Source of the DNA: Penelope pileata
Lineage: Eukaryota > Chordata > Aves > Galliformes > Cracidae
Direction of reading: 5' to 3'
Assembly: GCA_013396635.1 (NCBI GenBank)
Contig: WBMW01003205.1
Coordinates: 189,746-253,745, forward strand
Length of the DNA stretch: 64,000 bases
Shown here: positions 37,501 through 51,500 of the stretch, piece after piece
Numbering within the stretch: position 1 is the first letter of the stretch
Layout of the letters: every line of letters begins with the position of its first letter
The notes under the pieces: generated by a model
The model's database searches: none
Told to the model about the DNA's origin: nothing
The model's input: only the letters and a program-made list of their open reading frames with translations
Translations under genes and position numbers: made by a program

Positions 37501-40500
37501 GCTTATGTGATCTTTGAACTCCACAGAGACATGCAAAGGATGTAAAGGATCATTTCACATTATGAAAAATAGATATCTGAAAAGTTACTGAAATTGTATC
37601 CATATCGTTACATCAGGTCTCTTTTTTTCCTAAAGGATATTTTAGAGAAATTATCAAAATTTTCATTTTCCCTCAATTTTTAACTAAAATGACTGCAGCG
37701 TTTAAAATAAATTAAAATAATAAGAAAATAAAAGTTCAAATATTTGCAGTGAGGTTTGCTCTTGTACTTAAAGAGAGAAAGGGAACATTTCTAGTTTATT
37801 TGATTTATCCTAAAAAGATAAATCTGCAGCTCTGAATGCGGATAAAATTCGTAATGATTTCCAAGGTAACCATAGTTGTGTTCTTCAGGCTGCTGGTTAC
37901 TTACACTTTGTTTCTGACCAGAAGGCTCATGAAAAACCACTCGAAGTTGACAACAGTGTCCAATTTTACTGATCCATTACAACCAACGTCTTTGATATCC
38001 ACAGCATTTAGTGAGGTTGTTAAATTATAGAACTGGCTCTTAATTGCATTAGCCAGCAATGAGAGATCTTTGGAAGAATTATTTAGAAATATAACAACTG
38101 ACATTACATTTGGATCCAGAACACTCCTATAGGACACTATATATATGTATACACTACATATATATACACTCCATGCCTCCCATACTGGCTTCTGTGCTTC
38201 TCCTTCTATTTACTGTGCTTTTTAAAGCTTATTGTTTACCTGGAAAGAAAATTTAGTCAGAACCATAAAACAGAAGTAATTACCAATGTTTGTGAATAAG
38301 CAAAGGATACTAAATAAGGTATTAGCCACAGAACATCATCTACTAAATGCCTGGAGAGTGGCCAGTCTGGCTGGAAATATGTATTATTTTTTTTTCTCCT
38401 GCTGCCATTTATGTCAGTCTTGAATAGATTCTGTTTCACTATGCAGTGGATTACACACAGAGCTTATGGATATGAATGTGGGTTGCTTGCTTTTCTCTCT
38501 CTGATCATGCTCCAGTGGTATTAACACTTGGGGTCAATCTGGATTATCCCATGTTTAAAAGATGGCAATTAAACACTTCAATTCTTAATTTCCGAGAATT
38601 TCTTCTTGCTTGTAATAAGAGCTAAAGCAATTGCTTGCACAGATCTGCTTTGCCAACAGTGTGTTGCAGGTGGTCTGGCTGGTGGTGAGGGAAAAGAAGA
38701 AATAAATGACTTGCACAGGTATTTTCTCTTGAATAGGGCAACAAATCTGAATGTTCTTCAGGAAATTTAAGGGATGAAGGAGTGACTTCACTCTTCAGAG
38801 ACCTCTAAGTAACTGTGTTGAGACTCTTCAATCAAAATTTGGTAAGGTGCGTTCCTAAATCAAAGTCTGGAGCCTGAATTTTAGCAATTGTATGCTCAGG
38901 AAATTATATGATTTCTTATCTCATGAAGGAAGGGTGGCTGCACATGGGACCATCTGGGATGCCACCAAGTAAGCAGGAGCTTGGGACCCACTTCCAACCT
39001 GGAAGAAAATCACAAAGGAAAACAGAAGGCTATTTTTAGCATGCTGAGTACAGTAGATGAAAAGATACGATAATCCTATAGGTACAGGAGATTTTCCTCT
39101 AAAATATGTCTCTCTGATGTCATGAAGTAGATGGTGTGAAAACTTGCTCAATATATAGTAGCTCAGATATTTTAGCTCACTATTTTTAACCTCAGTATGT
39201 TAACTAAGAAGACAGTGTCATAACTATATGAAATAAAGACACTGAGTAAGAAAAAGTTTAGAAATGGTTATGAGAAAGACTTCATTTAAAATATTGATAA
39301 ATCCTCTTTTTGCAGGAACTATTTCAGGACTCAGTCAAGTCTAATGGAAACTGAACAGGCAGCTTCAAGAGCCTTGACAAAGTGAGCAAGGGGCAAATGA
39401 AAGGAAGATGTTCACTTAGATACACTGTGTGTGATCTTTTCTAGGGCCAAGCTATGAATTTTGAGCTTGACTCAATGGTAGTTTTCATTCTACCATTTTT
39501 AAGGTAAGGGTTTTTGGGTTTTTTTTTCCTCTAAACAGTAGTTTGCACTATAACTGCCTGTTATGGGGTACATATTTTATCTGTATTAACACCAGCATAA
39601 ATCAATTATTTTAGCTTGTAAGAATATTCTATTCCTTTCTCTCATGGAAAAAACGTATCACTGCATGACCAGATAACAACTACTCACCACTACCAACGTT
39701 AAATTTAGGTTGCTTCCAAAATTTATTTCCTGTATTTTCTGACAGTATGCAAGGAACATGAAGTTCCTAAGGTTTAAAATATTCCACATAATCATAGCAT
39801 TCCACGAGGCCAGAATGCATACAAGTACTCTTAGCCATGAAGGTGTTAATCAGTGTATGTACTGTCTCATCTGCATCTAAGAAACCCTGCAATTAAAATT
39901 AGAACTTTAATGCCTGGTCCCCAGCTTACTGCTATTCAAAGCTCCTATCTGCATACACTGGGGATGGAAAAGGCCTTTTGAAAGTGAATAATTGAAAATA
40001 TTAGAGGGATTTTTGAAAACTGCAGAGCTTCCCTTTAGGACCAGTCCAGGAGCTCTGTCCTTCTGTCAAACTACAAATTACCCCCATATGGTGATGTCCG
40101 TTTGCTCAACTGTAATTTATTCATTATGCAGAGTGCTGAATACCAAATGGTGAAAGCGCAGCAGCAGAACAATGAAACAGGCTTAGGAAGCTAGTAAATG
40201 TCCAATCAATGAGAACCTAATGAACTATAACATGTAATACTTTATAAGGCATTCAAATTAAAGGGGGGAGAGGGGGAGAGAACCACAACGAAGAAATATC
40301 AGTTTACATATTCCAATTCTAATCAAATGAAATAAGCATCATCCTCCAAAAATAGAGCCACAACTGATGTTTGGGGAGGGGGAATCAGTGGAAGGTAAAA
40401 TTTGAGCCAAAATTCCTTTAAGAACATAATTACATACTAACCACCTGTCCTTATTTAATGCAGGCTCTTTGCAACAAGTTTTTCGGTGAGGTAGTGAGTG

Positions 40501-41940
40501 AAATTTTTTTTCAGTATTGGTACTTTGCAAGGGATAGGCAATATACATATTTAGAATATATTAATTTAATAAGGGTAGCTGAACTCTTTACCAAGAACTC
40601 AAAGGCCTATTTCATCAAATGCAGCACCTTTACCTTTAAAGACCAAGACAAGAACTTATTTTTTTATCAGCATAAAACCTTGTCTCCTCTATCCCAAGAG
40701 CCTTGTTTCATTGTAAGTCCCACTCCCCACCTTTGCTAAAAACTCCTGTGTCTAGTTCTGTAGTAATAACAATAATTAATAACTAATGTACAAGGCTATT
40801 TCAGGAGGGTGGTCTGTCCCTCTTAAGCAACAAATGTGCAGAAAGAACATCTTCTGGACAGAGCTGTTTTCAATGAAACGCTGACAAGGAAACAACTAAC
40901 TCTTTCTCCAAGCAGAGGAGGTGACAGCAGAGATTCAGGCATCCTGTCTGACAAAGCACTGTGTTGGTTTTACTGTCTTCTGGGCTGCACGGTCAAGAGT
41001 CTCAGTCTTTGCTCTTCTTCCACTGAGACACCCATCCTTAAATGAGAAATTTCAGTTAATGTGTCTGTATTTTTTAAAGAACTTGTACTGGGTTGTTGGT
41101 TGTTGGGGGGGATGTGTCTTTTTTTTCCCTTCTTGTAATTTAAGCCTTCTTAATCTATTTTATATTGGCTTGTACTGTCTTCTCTGACAGAAAAGGTGCC
41201 AACAAGATGGTTCATTCTCATCTCAGCCAGCTACACATATTAGCAATTCTCTCTGCAGTTGCCAAGTATAGCTATATGTCCTCCTCTTCAAGAGTGGCTG
41301 TAGTTTTCCCACAGCAGTTGACATTGTCTTCTGCGTTTCCTGCTGCTCCTGTTCACATGTGATAGCAGTTAGTGTCAGCTTCACTATCTCTCTGTTTCTT
41401 CTTCTGTGTGTGCTTCTTTCCTTTTATAGCTTTCTCCATTAAAAAGAATAATACAAATCTCTCTTTTCACTTATAATTCTGTGTTTACCCTAGGTTAAAT
41501 TTGATGAAAAATGCTTGGACTCCGGACTTCTGAATCCAGCTCTGCTGCTGACATTGTGCCCTTTTGCACCAGTTGCATGAAGTCTGTCGGTTATGCTGTA
41601 GGAGCTCTGTCTGTCTATGAAAGCAGAAACTTGAATGATGTGTGCCTTCAAATACATATGACATATGTGGTCATAAAAGGTTTTGATGCTCTCACTCCCC
41701 GGATGGGTAGATAAGCACTGTTCTTAATAGTCATGTGTTTCTTACAGCTTTCTTACCCTGCATTAGTACAAAACCTATAGCAAAGAAACACTCTGAAATT
41801 GTCAGAATTACGTGTCTGTCAGTTCCTTCAGGACAACAGTGTGCAGGCATTAAAGTAGATGGCTTCTCAGAACTAGAAGGAGCCTCATATGATATAGAAC
41901 AAATCTCACTTTCCCATCAATATATCAGGAAATATATACT
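34501..41940. other. Gene-free AT-rich unique sequence
   Basis: No gene or interspersed repeat recognised. There are simple tracts: A14 at 36946-36959, (TTA)n at 37051-37067, an AT-rich near-palindromic patch at 38139-38168, and purine-rich G/A runs at 40262-40282. The 88-codon frame at 40921-41187 has no known relative. Confidence 0.45.
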
Positions 41941-41945
41941 GAGGC

Positions 41946-41978
<33 letters not shown>

Positions 41979-41979
41979 T
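41946..41979. repeat. (AT)n microsatellite
   Basis: About 15 AT units with one interruption ('ac' near 41955-41956). A 117-codon frame at 41735-42088 translates part of it as an Ile-Tyr run, a typical artefact of such a tract. Confidence 0.95.
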
Positions 41980-43532
41980 TGTCTGGATAGGTGTTCCAAT
42001 AGACAGGCCTTCAGAAGGGTGCTCAGATTGTAGGAACAGTCATGTAGGATGTTTCTTGAAAGAGTGGCTGAAGATCTCACATCAGTGAGATTTCACAATC
42101 CAAGGAAAAACCTTGAAAAATCTAATAAAGTCTTTACACGTCTGCCCCCTATTCATACAACAGTAAAGACAAAAGGATGCAAATGCATCAGACTCTGTTT
42201 TTGGGTCTGACTGTAAGGAATAAGTTATTAGTCTTTGGGGTTTTTTTACATTTCTGTGTTATTTGTTGGCTCACAGATATTTCTTTTTCTTTCTCACACC
42301 TCACACTTTGGCATGACAGCCTCAAAGCAATTGCTACCAAGATTACATTAACAAACCTCACTCAGCAATGCAGGTGCAGTAAAACAAAAACGAAAATGAA
42401 AACAAGAAAAGTCAGGAGGGAAAAAAAAAAAACAACAAACATGACAGAACTGCTTTGTTTCCCAAATTATCATCATGCAGTCCAGACATGGAAAAGCAGT
42501 GAACAGCTATTGCAGTGTGGATAATATGGAAAAGTGCTTCCTAGAACAATAGAAGCAGCCTCCCGCATGCAGAACGGGAGCTGTCAGTGGGAGTTAGTGT
42601 CCCACAGATCTTCCCCATTGCTCAGTGATGGATCCAGTAGGTGTGCCTGTGGGGTCAGGTGGGAAGGCAAAGCACTGGAGGTTGCAACACATCCAGTGTA
42701 AAGAGAGTGTTACCAAACTACTCTGTCATTTCTAACAGCCCTGCAGTGACTGCAGTAGAATCTCAGTCCCTTTTTAATGAATGGAAGTTTTGCCTTTAAC
42801 ACTAAGAGCAGGATAAATATTTTGAACTGTTTTTATCTTTTTCTTTTTTCTTTTTTTTTCTTTTTTAATAGTTACTGTTTTAAAATCAGCCACAGCACAT
42901 AGGGTTAAAGATGTAAAATCTCAGTGTGGTGCAATAAAACTGATACTGAAATAGTGTACCCCTACTGTAGGAGGAATCTGCAATCAGGACTTCCAAGCAC
43001 ATGCAAAAAATAACTCTTGGATCACTCTTCTTGTCTTCCAGTAGACTTGGCAAGAAAAATAAGCCATATGTGAATCCAGCCATATATCAGTTATGTGGTC
43101 TTAGATATTTGCAATAAAACAAAGGACTTTGCTGTCAGCCCTCCTGATTTCATGAAGCCTTTACTGCTCACAGCAATGTCTCTTTATCAAAACCCACAAA
43201 ATTATCCTTGGACATGTGCATTTCTTAAGGAACATATTCATCAAAATAGCTATTTGTGATTAAATCCGTCAGGGAAATGGAAAGACATGAAAGGATTTAA
43301 CACAGTTAGTTTCAGCCATGCTAAATGCATCTAGAAACAACAAGTAGGTGTAAAAAACAATTAAAAATAAAAGAATTAAATTTGGGGGAGGGGAGGAGGT
43401 CAAAAGAATTAAAATACACATACACAAAACAATATGATCAAGAAGAAAATCTTTGTGACAGTGATGTGGATGCCCTGGTAAATTAAGTGGAACTAAAGCT
43501 TCACACCAGAATTGCTCCTGGCCATTTATTAG
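41980..43532. other. Gene-free unique sequence
   Basis: No gene is seen. Poly-A lies at 42421-42432, a T-rich pyrimidine tract at 42831-42867 and a G/A-rich run at 43383-43399. Confidence 0.45.
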
Positions 43533-43590
43533 GCATTATTAGCCAGAGGTTTCAGGCAGGGATCGTGCTAGGAGTGAGTTCACAGAAAGA
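43533..43590 (-). mobile_element. Possible ancient amniote LINE tail, short relic
   Basis: The + strand phrase 'attattagccagaggtttc' followed by 'aggcagggatcgtgctagg' and 'cacagaaag' resembles the minus-strand reading of the same LINE tail found at 59975-60160 ('cctagaggcccca ... gggatc ... gtgctaggcgctgtacaaacaca'). It is short and diverged. Confidence 0.4.
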
Positions 43591-43765
43591 ATTTTGTAAT
43601 GGCGTTTTTCCCAGCCAATGCAAGGCTGATGGTCTGCACACAAGGAACAAGAAGGAAGGCGGAGAATAATTCAGGGTGAGCCCAGTGAGGTCAGGAGCTA
43701 ATGAATATCTAGCCCCGGGACCTGCAAAACCATGGGGATGTGAACAGCTCTACGTGTGCGATTGC

Positions 43766-43777
43766 TCACATATGTGA
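43766..43777. other. Perfect 12-base palindrome with CATATG E-box
   Basis: TCACATATGTGA is perfectly self-complementary and contains a CANNTG E-box core. No other evidence of function. Confidence 0.4.
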
Positions 43778-44269
43778 AGTTGTGCAGTGAAAGGAGTCAG
43801 GGACAGGATTTCAAAAGTGAAGTGATGTGATTATGGAAGTGTTGTTGTGAACCAGCTTTACAGAAGAGAATTAAGAGAGTAAATTTCTTACAAAACTGGT
43901 AGGGTGTTGCTATAGAACTGTAGTAATGACTTTGGCAAACAGTTTGTGTGAATTACTAGACTACAATGGCAAATGCTGATTTTTAATCAAATATTATTAA
44001 CTATTACAAAAAGAACAACAGTAAAATCACCATGGACAGATAAGCATTTCTTTTCATTTTGAAAGACTTATTTTAACAGTGTTCTTTTTGGCCAGACCCT
44101 AAGATTTAAAAGTGTTTGAGCTTCCTAGATCCAATTCAACAAGGCTCTTGAGCTTACTTTATGTGATTTATCTCATGGGAATTAGTAGCTTACAATCATA
44201 TATGTGCCTAAGGATCATGCCATGTCATTTAGATTGTCCTCTTTTTTTCCTTTTAAAAAAAAAACTAAC

Positions 44270-44299
44270 TGTTCTGGTTTCAGCCGGCAGGCCNGCCTT
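44270..44299. mobile_element. LTR tip ending at an undetermined base
   Basis: The 20-base word at 44270-44289 (tgttctggtttcagccggca) closely resembles the terminal sequence of bird endogenous retrovirus LTRs. The best fit is the start of LTRs beginning TGTTCTGGTTTCAGCTGGGA. The end of another LTR type read backwards is also possible. Similarity stops at the only N of the window (44294). The same five bases, CTAAC, lie directly before the tip (44265-44269) and shortly after the N (44300-44304), as a target-site duplication would. The bases around the N are symmetrical (AGGC at 44289-44292, GCCT at 44295-44298). I infer an LTR insertion collapsed or unresolved in assembly. Confidence 0.45.
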
Positions 44300-44304
44300 C
44301 TAAC

Positions 44305-45174
44305 TGCTTCACTGAGGAACAAAATATGTCCTTGGCTGTGTTCAACACTGCCAGGTGTTATCAGTTTTGATTCTCTTCTGAAAACAAAACATAGCTTCAT
44401 ACCAGACACTGTGAGAGAAGTAACTTCTGTTAGAAACTAAGACACTAAACCAGAAAAAAAACACAATTAAAATTGACTGCTTTCCCACCTCTTTTTTTTA
44501 ATTATTATTTATTTTAAATCCCTATATACTAAATCTTTGCAAAATCTTTCTAATGTTTATGGATCAGATATCAGTGAAATATTTTCTTTGAAACAAGTAT
44601 CTCTTACTAATGTCCTGCTCAATATCGTGCTATTTCTGTGGACTCAGTACATAAAATCTTAGGGCTATTATTCAGGGATACTGATATAGCTATGTTTATA
44701 ATTTATAACTCTAGACAGGGCAACAAATTCTGTTATACAAATATCTGAAGCTATCACAAGGTGAGGAATGCTTTAAAGTAATCCTTCACTCAGAAGTTGC
44801 ACTTGCAGCTCTTTTCAGCTACTTTTCATTATTTTGCCACAGGGGAACAGTTTCAAGACATTACAGTATTAAGGATTATATTAAAAATGAGCTCTAGAAC
44901 TCCACCCTCACCCCAATAAATAACATTTAACATTCATTGTTGTGGAAATATGCGACACACAGGTCAAGAGGGTTTTCCCTTTTTTCCTTCTTACAAAGGT
45001 ATGAAAATATTAGCAAATGCTCAGATCTTTACTACTCAAAATATTATGGGTCAGATCCAAGCAGAGTGGAGAGGTCGGTGCTCCATCATCACAGCTTTAT
45101 ATCATTATGAGCTTTAGGGCATAATAGCCTGCAAGGAAGTTTGGTTAAAAGATGGGAAGGAAACCTGAAAAAGG
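44305..45174. other. Gene-free AT-rich unique sequence
   Basis: Nothing recognised. The phrase 'gggtcagatcc' at 45050-45060 recalls the left end of the palindromic amniote repeat but is too short to call. Confidence 0.4.
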
Positions 45175-45583
45175 TTAATTATGGCACACAACAGCCCTTG
45201 ACAGTTTCTTTTCAATCTGATTCAGCTCAGCTGTGAATGCCGCTGTGTCTTCTGCACAAAGATCCTGCTTGCTTCTATGCCACTTGCTGTCATCCCAAGG
45301 CTGTTGCATGGTTTGCCCACAAGGACGGATCCCAACCTCAAACAGTGTGTGTTTTCCAAAGGGTGCACCTGCTTTGCTGTGGATTTGGTGCTTAGAGCTT
45401 GCTGTCTGGAGCCTTAACACCCAGAAACTTGTTTTGACAGTTTGGGTTATGTTCGTTAGGGAATCCAAGGAGGGAATATTTCTTGAGGGGGCAGAGAGGA
45501 GAGGGGAAGAAGAACAAACAAAACAAAAACTTAAGCCTGTGACTACTTGGCTGAAAGGATGTGAGCAATTCGGCTCCACTTAA
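45175..45583. other. Segment open on both strands
   Basis: A 134-codon minus frame (45579-45175) and a 116-codon plus frame (45233-45583) cover almost the same DNA. Neither resembles a known protein. The segment is somewhat GC-richer than its flanks, which lowers stop-codon frequency. A coding origin is possible but not supported. Confidence 0.3.
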
Positions 45584-45589
45584 TTGAAT

Positions 45590-48500
45590 GTGGGCTCAAA
45601 TTAAAAAGAAAGAGTAATTGCCCTCAAAACTTTGCATTGCAGATTGCTGGCCTCTTCTATAGATTAGGTGAAAGCCTTTGAGCACATGTGTCAGTGATGT
45701 TGTTGACAGGAACCCAAATATCCTGTTATATGCATCTGCATTCAGAGGACTTCATTCTAGAAGTGATTAGCCTACATTATATTGATGGTTTTATTTACAA
45801 AATGAATTTTTGTGGAACAGGTACCCTGATTTTGGCTAGAAGTTTCAAGTCATGACCATGCCTTCTAACTGCTGGCTACTTTCTAAACATTTCCTGATCA
45901 GAAGTACTTCAGTTTTCAAAGTAAAAATAAAGAATTTTAGTATTTGGCTACAAATCTGTATATTCTTATTCAATTTTTCCTTCAAATTTAAGGAGAACTT
46001 CAGCTGAGCAAAGGGATATTTGTATTAAATGTGAATAACCACAGAGTAGGAAGTTAAGGTATACACCTTGAAAGTACAAATTTGAGTTATGAGACCTTTT
46101 TTAATAAAAGTCATGAATTAACTCATTTGATCTGGCCATTGCCATTTATTCTTTACAGCAAAGCTGCATCCACAAGTTCTAGCCCTATTGTGTTGTGCAC
46201 AAAAACACAGAACAAAAGATATGTCCTACCTCTCAAAACAATTCTCCACAAGCGCATCAACGACCCTTTGCTTGCTTTTTAAACAAGATTGGTGGACATC
46301 ATCTTTAAGAAGAAGCTCTGAGAATCAGCTTTTTCTGTCCTCTTCCAAACATGCATATGTACATTGTTCATAAGTCTGCTACAGTAAAAGGGCTCCTAAA
46401 GAAACGGATGGAAGAGAGCAAAAGAAAAATGTTACTTTATATTAATAACAAATGGAGTGACAATGCATTCCACATACAAAGGTTACCCATTTACAGAAAT
46501 GGAAGCCAAGGGCATTTTAAAACTTAAAGATCCTTTAAACAAACATATTGGTTTAAGTAGGAAGCAAATATTCTTAGCTCAGCAGGTAGTTGGTATCTAA
46601 ATCACATTCAGACTTCACATAAATACACATGTCAAAGCATTTATCTAGTAATAAAAAAACAACTCTTAAGGAATGCAGTTTAGATAGGGAAGTGTCAGTT
46701 ATTTTGCACGTTTCCTATTTCCAGCTCATTAGTTTCAGCTTTTGACAGGGGTGGAGCTGAAAGAGGGGGTCAGAAATCCTGTGGAGGTTTTTCTCTCCTC
46801 CCAATTTCACATGAATAAACAGAGGGAGGGAGTCCCCTGCCTGTCTGCCAGGCTCTTATCTATCATATTTAGATGCTAGATGCTGTCAGATATTAGATAG
46901 CAATGTCTGTAGGTATTGCCAGTTACTGGGAAATTACAACTGGAATAGAAGGTGTTCCTTTCCGTTTCCAAACTGACTTTGTGTGTTATGAGTAGGTTTC
47001 AGCATCCTTCAAAAAATGTTGATGTCCAGACAAAGGTGGCAGTGTTATGTTTTTGTCATTCACTACTTGCATCTGATTTTTTTTCACGCTCTGTCCAAGA
47101 GTCTCTTAGAAGCACACTATCTGCGCCTTTTCCTTCACCTACATTATGTTCCTCTCAAATTCAGGTCCTCCCACTCCAGAAGTGGTAGGTTTAGAATTAC
47201 ACTGCTGATTTTTATTTAAACTCTCCTCATGTAAAAAACCTCCTTGAGTAACAGCAATTCTCAGGAATTCTGTGTTTTCAGAAAAAGCAAAATTTAAAAA
47301 AGGAGCCAATTTTCCATTATTTCCCCCCCCACACCCCCAACTATTTCAGAAAATGAAGATGTTCTTTTAGGGAACATTGCTATAAGAGGGATTTTGATCT
47401 AATTCTAATTCTTGGAAAATGTGTCTATGATCACTAACAATCAAGTTAGCAATTACCACCCTTGTGCTAGAATTAACACCCCTGTAAGCTGAGATAAGAC
47501 AACCATGTGGGCACACTTTCCCTCCCAACAGCAGAGCAAACCTTACCAACATAAATTGCAAAATAAAAGCAATAATAATTCAGCTGTTTCAGCTAAAGAT
47601 TAGTAACTTCCAGCTGGTGGAAGATGACTTTTTAAGACACTATGATGCTACTGTGAGATCACTCCTTGTTTTTTGTATATATATATATTTCAGATTCATT
47701 AAAATAAAATAAATATATGTGCATATTTATGTATGATTGTCTTCTTGTGGGTGTGAATATATATTTCACAAGGTATTTTGTTTACAGAGTGTAAAGCCAA
47801 AAATATAGCTTGACTTTTGAATCTGTAAGGTCTCAAATGACACTTTGCAGTTGTACAATCATCCACAACTTTGGATCATCTTTTGAAAAAAATCGTGTGT
47901 GGATCATGAGATTGTTTTACTGCAATATGAAAAGAAAATGACTGAGTTTGGTTTGATGGCCTGGTGGAATTTGGTTAGGTTCTCATCACCTCCCAGACTT
48001 AATTATATAATTCTGCTCCTAAAGCTTGTATGTGTAATAGGACAGAGAATTATGACTTCTTTTAAAGCATTCTCCCAACAGAGACACAGGTGAAACAAAT
48101 GACCCTTGACATTTGCCAATAATCTGTACAGTGGGACATAATTAAATACCCACTTTGTATTAATCTGTAAGTTAGCTGCATTAACAAAGGCCACAGCGAG
48201 TACAATCTTTGGGAGGAGCTCAAATCTGGAATCTGTTGTGCGCTACCTTCTTTAAGGGGGAGCAACTTCCTCCCTGGATTTTAAGCAATTACTAAAGTAT
48301 TAAATACAGTGGAGATCCAGAGAGTTCACTGTACTGTATGACTTTTCCGTTTCACGCAGCTAGGAGATTGGTAGTCTGTCCATTGCGGATGGTGAAGCAT
48401 TTTAGAGGTTTGTTTCTAGCAGAAACAGACACCAAAGTGGATTTACCCTTAATAAGAAAAAAGTTTGGGTGATGTAAATTTCTCTTTATTTGAGACTAAA

Positions 48501-51500
48501 CTACGGGCTGCTGCTTGTCAGTCATACAAGATCACAATTTTTTTTTTTTTAAGGCAAACTAGTACACAGTTTGAATGAAGACAAAACATTTAAAAAAATA
48601 AAAAATAAAAAAGAAGATTTGTTGCCTTCCTTGCACTGAATTTTCAACTGTCCTGCTCAGATTGTGAAGCTAACAGTAGCTAATAAGAGAGTAAGTGAAC
48701 CAAACATGAATAATATTTAGTTTAAAACCTATCAGATGGCAGATGGGCCATGTCTCATAGGTGTTGTGGAGACTGAGTTCAGTGGAGAAGATGCTGACCT
48801 AACAGTGGCAGGAATATAATCATGCCACCGTTGATCATTTTTCACAAATTCCCGGTTGGTTGTTTGATATGCAACTCCAAAAAGCTATTGTTTTTCTACA
48901 TCTTTTTCTTTTCTGTTAGCTAATAAAGTGAAACCATAACATCAGTGTTGTATGAAAACATACTTATGTTTGTTTCCCCTATAAAAAGAGATAATAATGT
49001 TATGTTCCAATAATATTAAGTTGCGATGTTATTTGCAAGATTGCAGAGCTTTTAATTTTCTGATTATTTCCACAGTGGGAGTTTCAGCTCAATTTCTACT
49101 AAGACACTTCTATCTGTTTCGGTTATTTTTTTATTACAGCTAGAAGCAACAATAATTGCCTTTAGTGTATGAAAACATGACTGAGGAGACAATTGTCGTC
49201 CCTAAAGACTAAAATCATCAGCATACATTTTTGATGTAAAATTTTTGTAAATTAATTGCAAGGTCCTATAAATATTATATTTACTAATATTGTGTTGTCT
49301 GCTGTCTTCAAAGAACTTTTTTTTTTTAAACTATGCTTCATACACAGTACATTTCCTGAGGCAGAAAACAAAAACATGTAACAAAATATTAGCCTTCTAC
49401 TTTTGTAGTTTTACATTCTACTATTTTTCTTTCCCAACTCTAGGGTTTCTTTTTAATATAGTGAAAAAAAAAATAGTAATGCTCTTACTAATTAGGACCA
49501 ATTTTCAGTTTTTTACTGTTCAAATGATCAAAAAATTGAATATCCATCCCAAATGATAAGGCAGTATTCTTGCATTTAATTTTGTCACAAATCAAGAAAA
49601 TAAATTCAAAATTTCAAACATTTTGTAGAATATCTTTTTTCTCAATTTCTATTCAGAAACAATAAAATGAAATCTTGTAGATGTCTTGTAATGAAAGTAT
49701 TCCCACCTACAGTTATATCTTGGGAGAAATTATCTATCGCGACTTATAAAGGAATTATTGTCTGAAATCCCCCATAGAGGAACCTGACAGACTGTCAAAA
49801 GCCTGGAACTACTGTTCTCAAAAGTCTCTGAGATAACATGGGTAGATGCCAAGATTAATAAGGCTAATTAAAATTGCACTAGTTTGTTTTCATTTTTTTT
49901 CTGGTAAAAAAAAAATAAAACACAGTCAGTCTAGATTTTTATTTTTAAAAGACTGTTTCTTTACCTGACTGTGTTAACATTTCTCCAGCTGCATTAGCTC
50001 TCACTCTTCTGTGTCCTGTGCAAAGTAGATACATAGAAGTTTCACAATATTTATAAGTACATTGCAAAGCTCTCAAGATACTCAGATTATGTCCTTTTCA
50101 AATAGCTGCATTTGTCCGCAGGAGCTACAAAATATTTTTGATAAATGAGCTCAGCAGGCTTTTATTCGACAGAGACGTGCAATGTAACAGCTAATATCAA
50201 GAACAGTGATTAGTATCAATAGATATTTCAGCAAATTTACTCCAGTTGTAATGGCAGCCCTTACTTTTGAGCAGGCAGTGCATTTTCTCCTAGTAAAGCA
50301 GTGGAAAACCTAGGGAAAATCCTTACCAGGAAAGCATACTTTCATAAGAAGATCTGCTGTCCAAGGAAGATCAGGGACCAGATCATCCAAACAATCAGGA
50401 CAAAACTTGATACACAAGGGCAACTTCAGAAGTAGTCAGCCTGTGGTATAAGAATTTATTTATTTATTTTTATTTTTTAAGCCAGAGTAGCAGATCCCTC
50501 TTTGGGCCCTGTCACTGCTGCAGCTATACCTGGAACAGGTCCTTGCTTTGCTTTCTCACAATTTCTATATCCAAAGTACGATAGAATGATGTCAGATATG
50601 AGAAACTGCCTTTGTTTTCAACCAGTTGGTAGACTTGCAACTTCCTAATGTAGTGGAAAAAAAAATCTGTACTTTTTAAGACAAAATTCATCTCAATACA
50701 AATGAGAAACAGTGTTCTTCCCCACAATAACAGCATTGCGATCAAGCTTTCAACATGATTTACAAACTCTGTGGGATTAACCAATAATATGCTGATCAGC
50801 CAATAACAATGACTGAATCATCTTTTGCTTCTGAAAAGGATCGTTGTGCACAATTTGGAAAATCTCGCACCACAGTGTTCAAACCATTCCCACTAAACAA
50901 AGAACTGTGCTTCTCTGCCATAGATGCTGTATGATATTTTAGCACAAGAAGTTTATGTCAGTATCTATAAAAATAACTGTGAACATACAGAATAATTGAA
51001 TCCTAAATGATTATGTGTAATTTGTCTGCATTTATATTTCAGCATTTAAATGTGTTTCACCACATTGGAATATGAAAGGGTTAAACAATAACAGATTTCC
51101 TGTGTTAAATAGCTTAATGAGAAACATTCATGGTGCTTTTTTAGAACAACAGATTCATACTGCAGAATGATAATCTTTGGTATATCTTTTTTTTATTTTT
51201 TCTTTTTCACAAGTAAAACATAGGCAAGACAGACTTTGCTATAATTCTTCCTAATTGCTCTAATACATTTCATTTTATTTTAGTGTTTTCAGTTTATAAA
51301 AACAGTTCGCATCAGTTTGTTTCCAGTTTTAATGGAGATAAACTCCTTCTTTTCCCCAGAAAAATTTCACAATATGGTTGGAAATGTCAGTAATAATTAG
51401 ACAAAGTACTTATGAAACATAAAATAAAAACAATACATCTTTTTATAATGGAATCAGTTTGTCTGATTATCTCAAACAATGTACATTTCCAACTGCCCAG

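Noticed and set aside
41735..42088. 117-codon frame with an Ile-Tyr run
   Set aside because: The run is a translation of the (AT)n microsatellite, and the rest matches nothing known.
45046..45075. 'gggtcagatcc' as the left arm of the palindromic amniote repeat
   Set aside because: Only the first eleven bases fit. The centre and right arm are missing.
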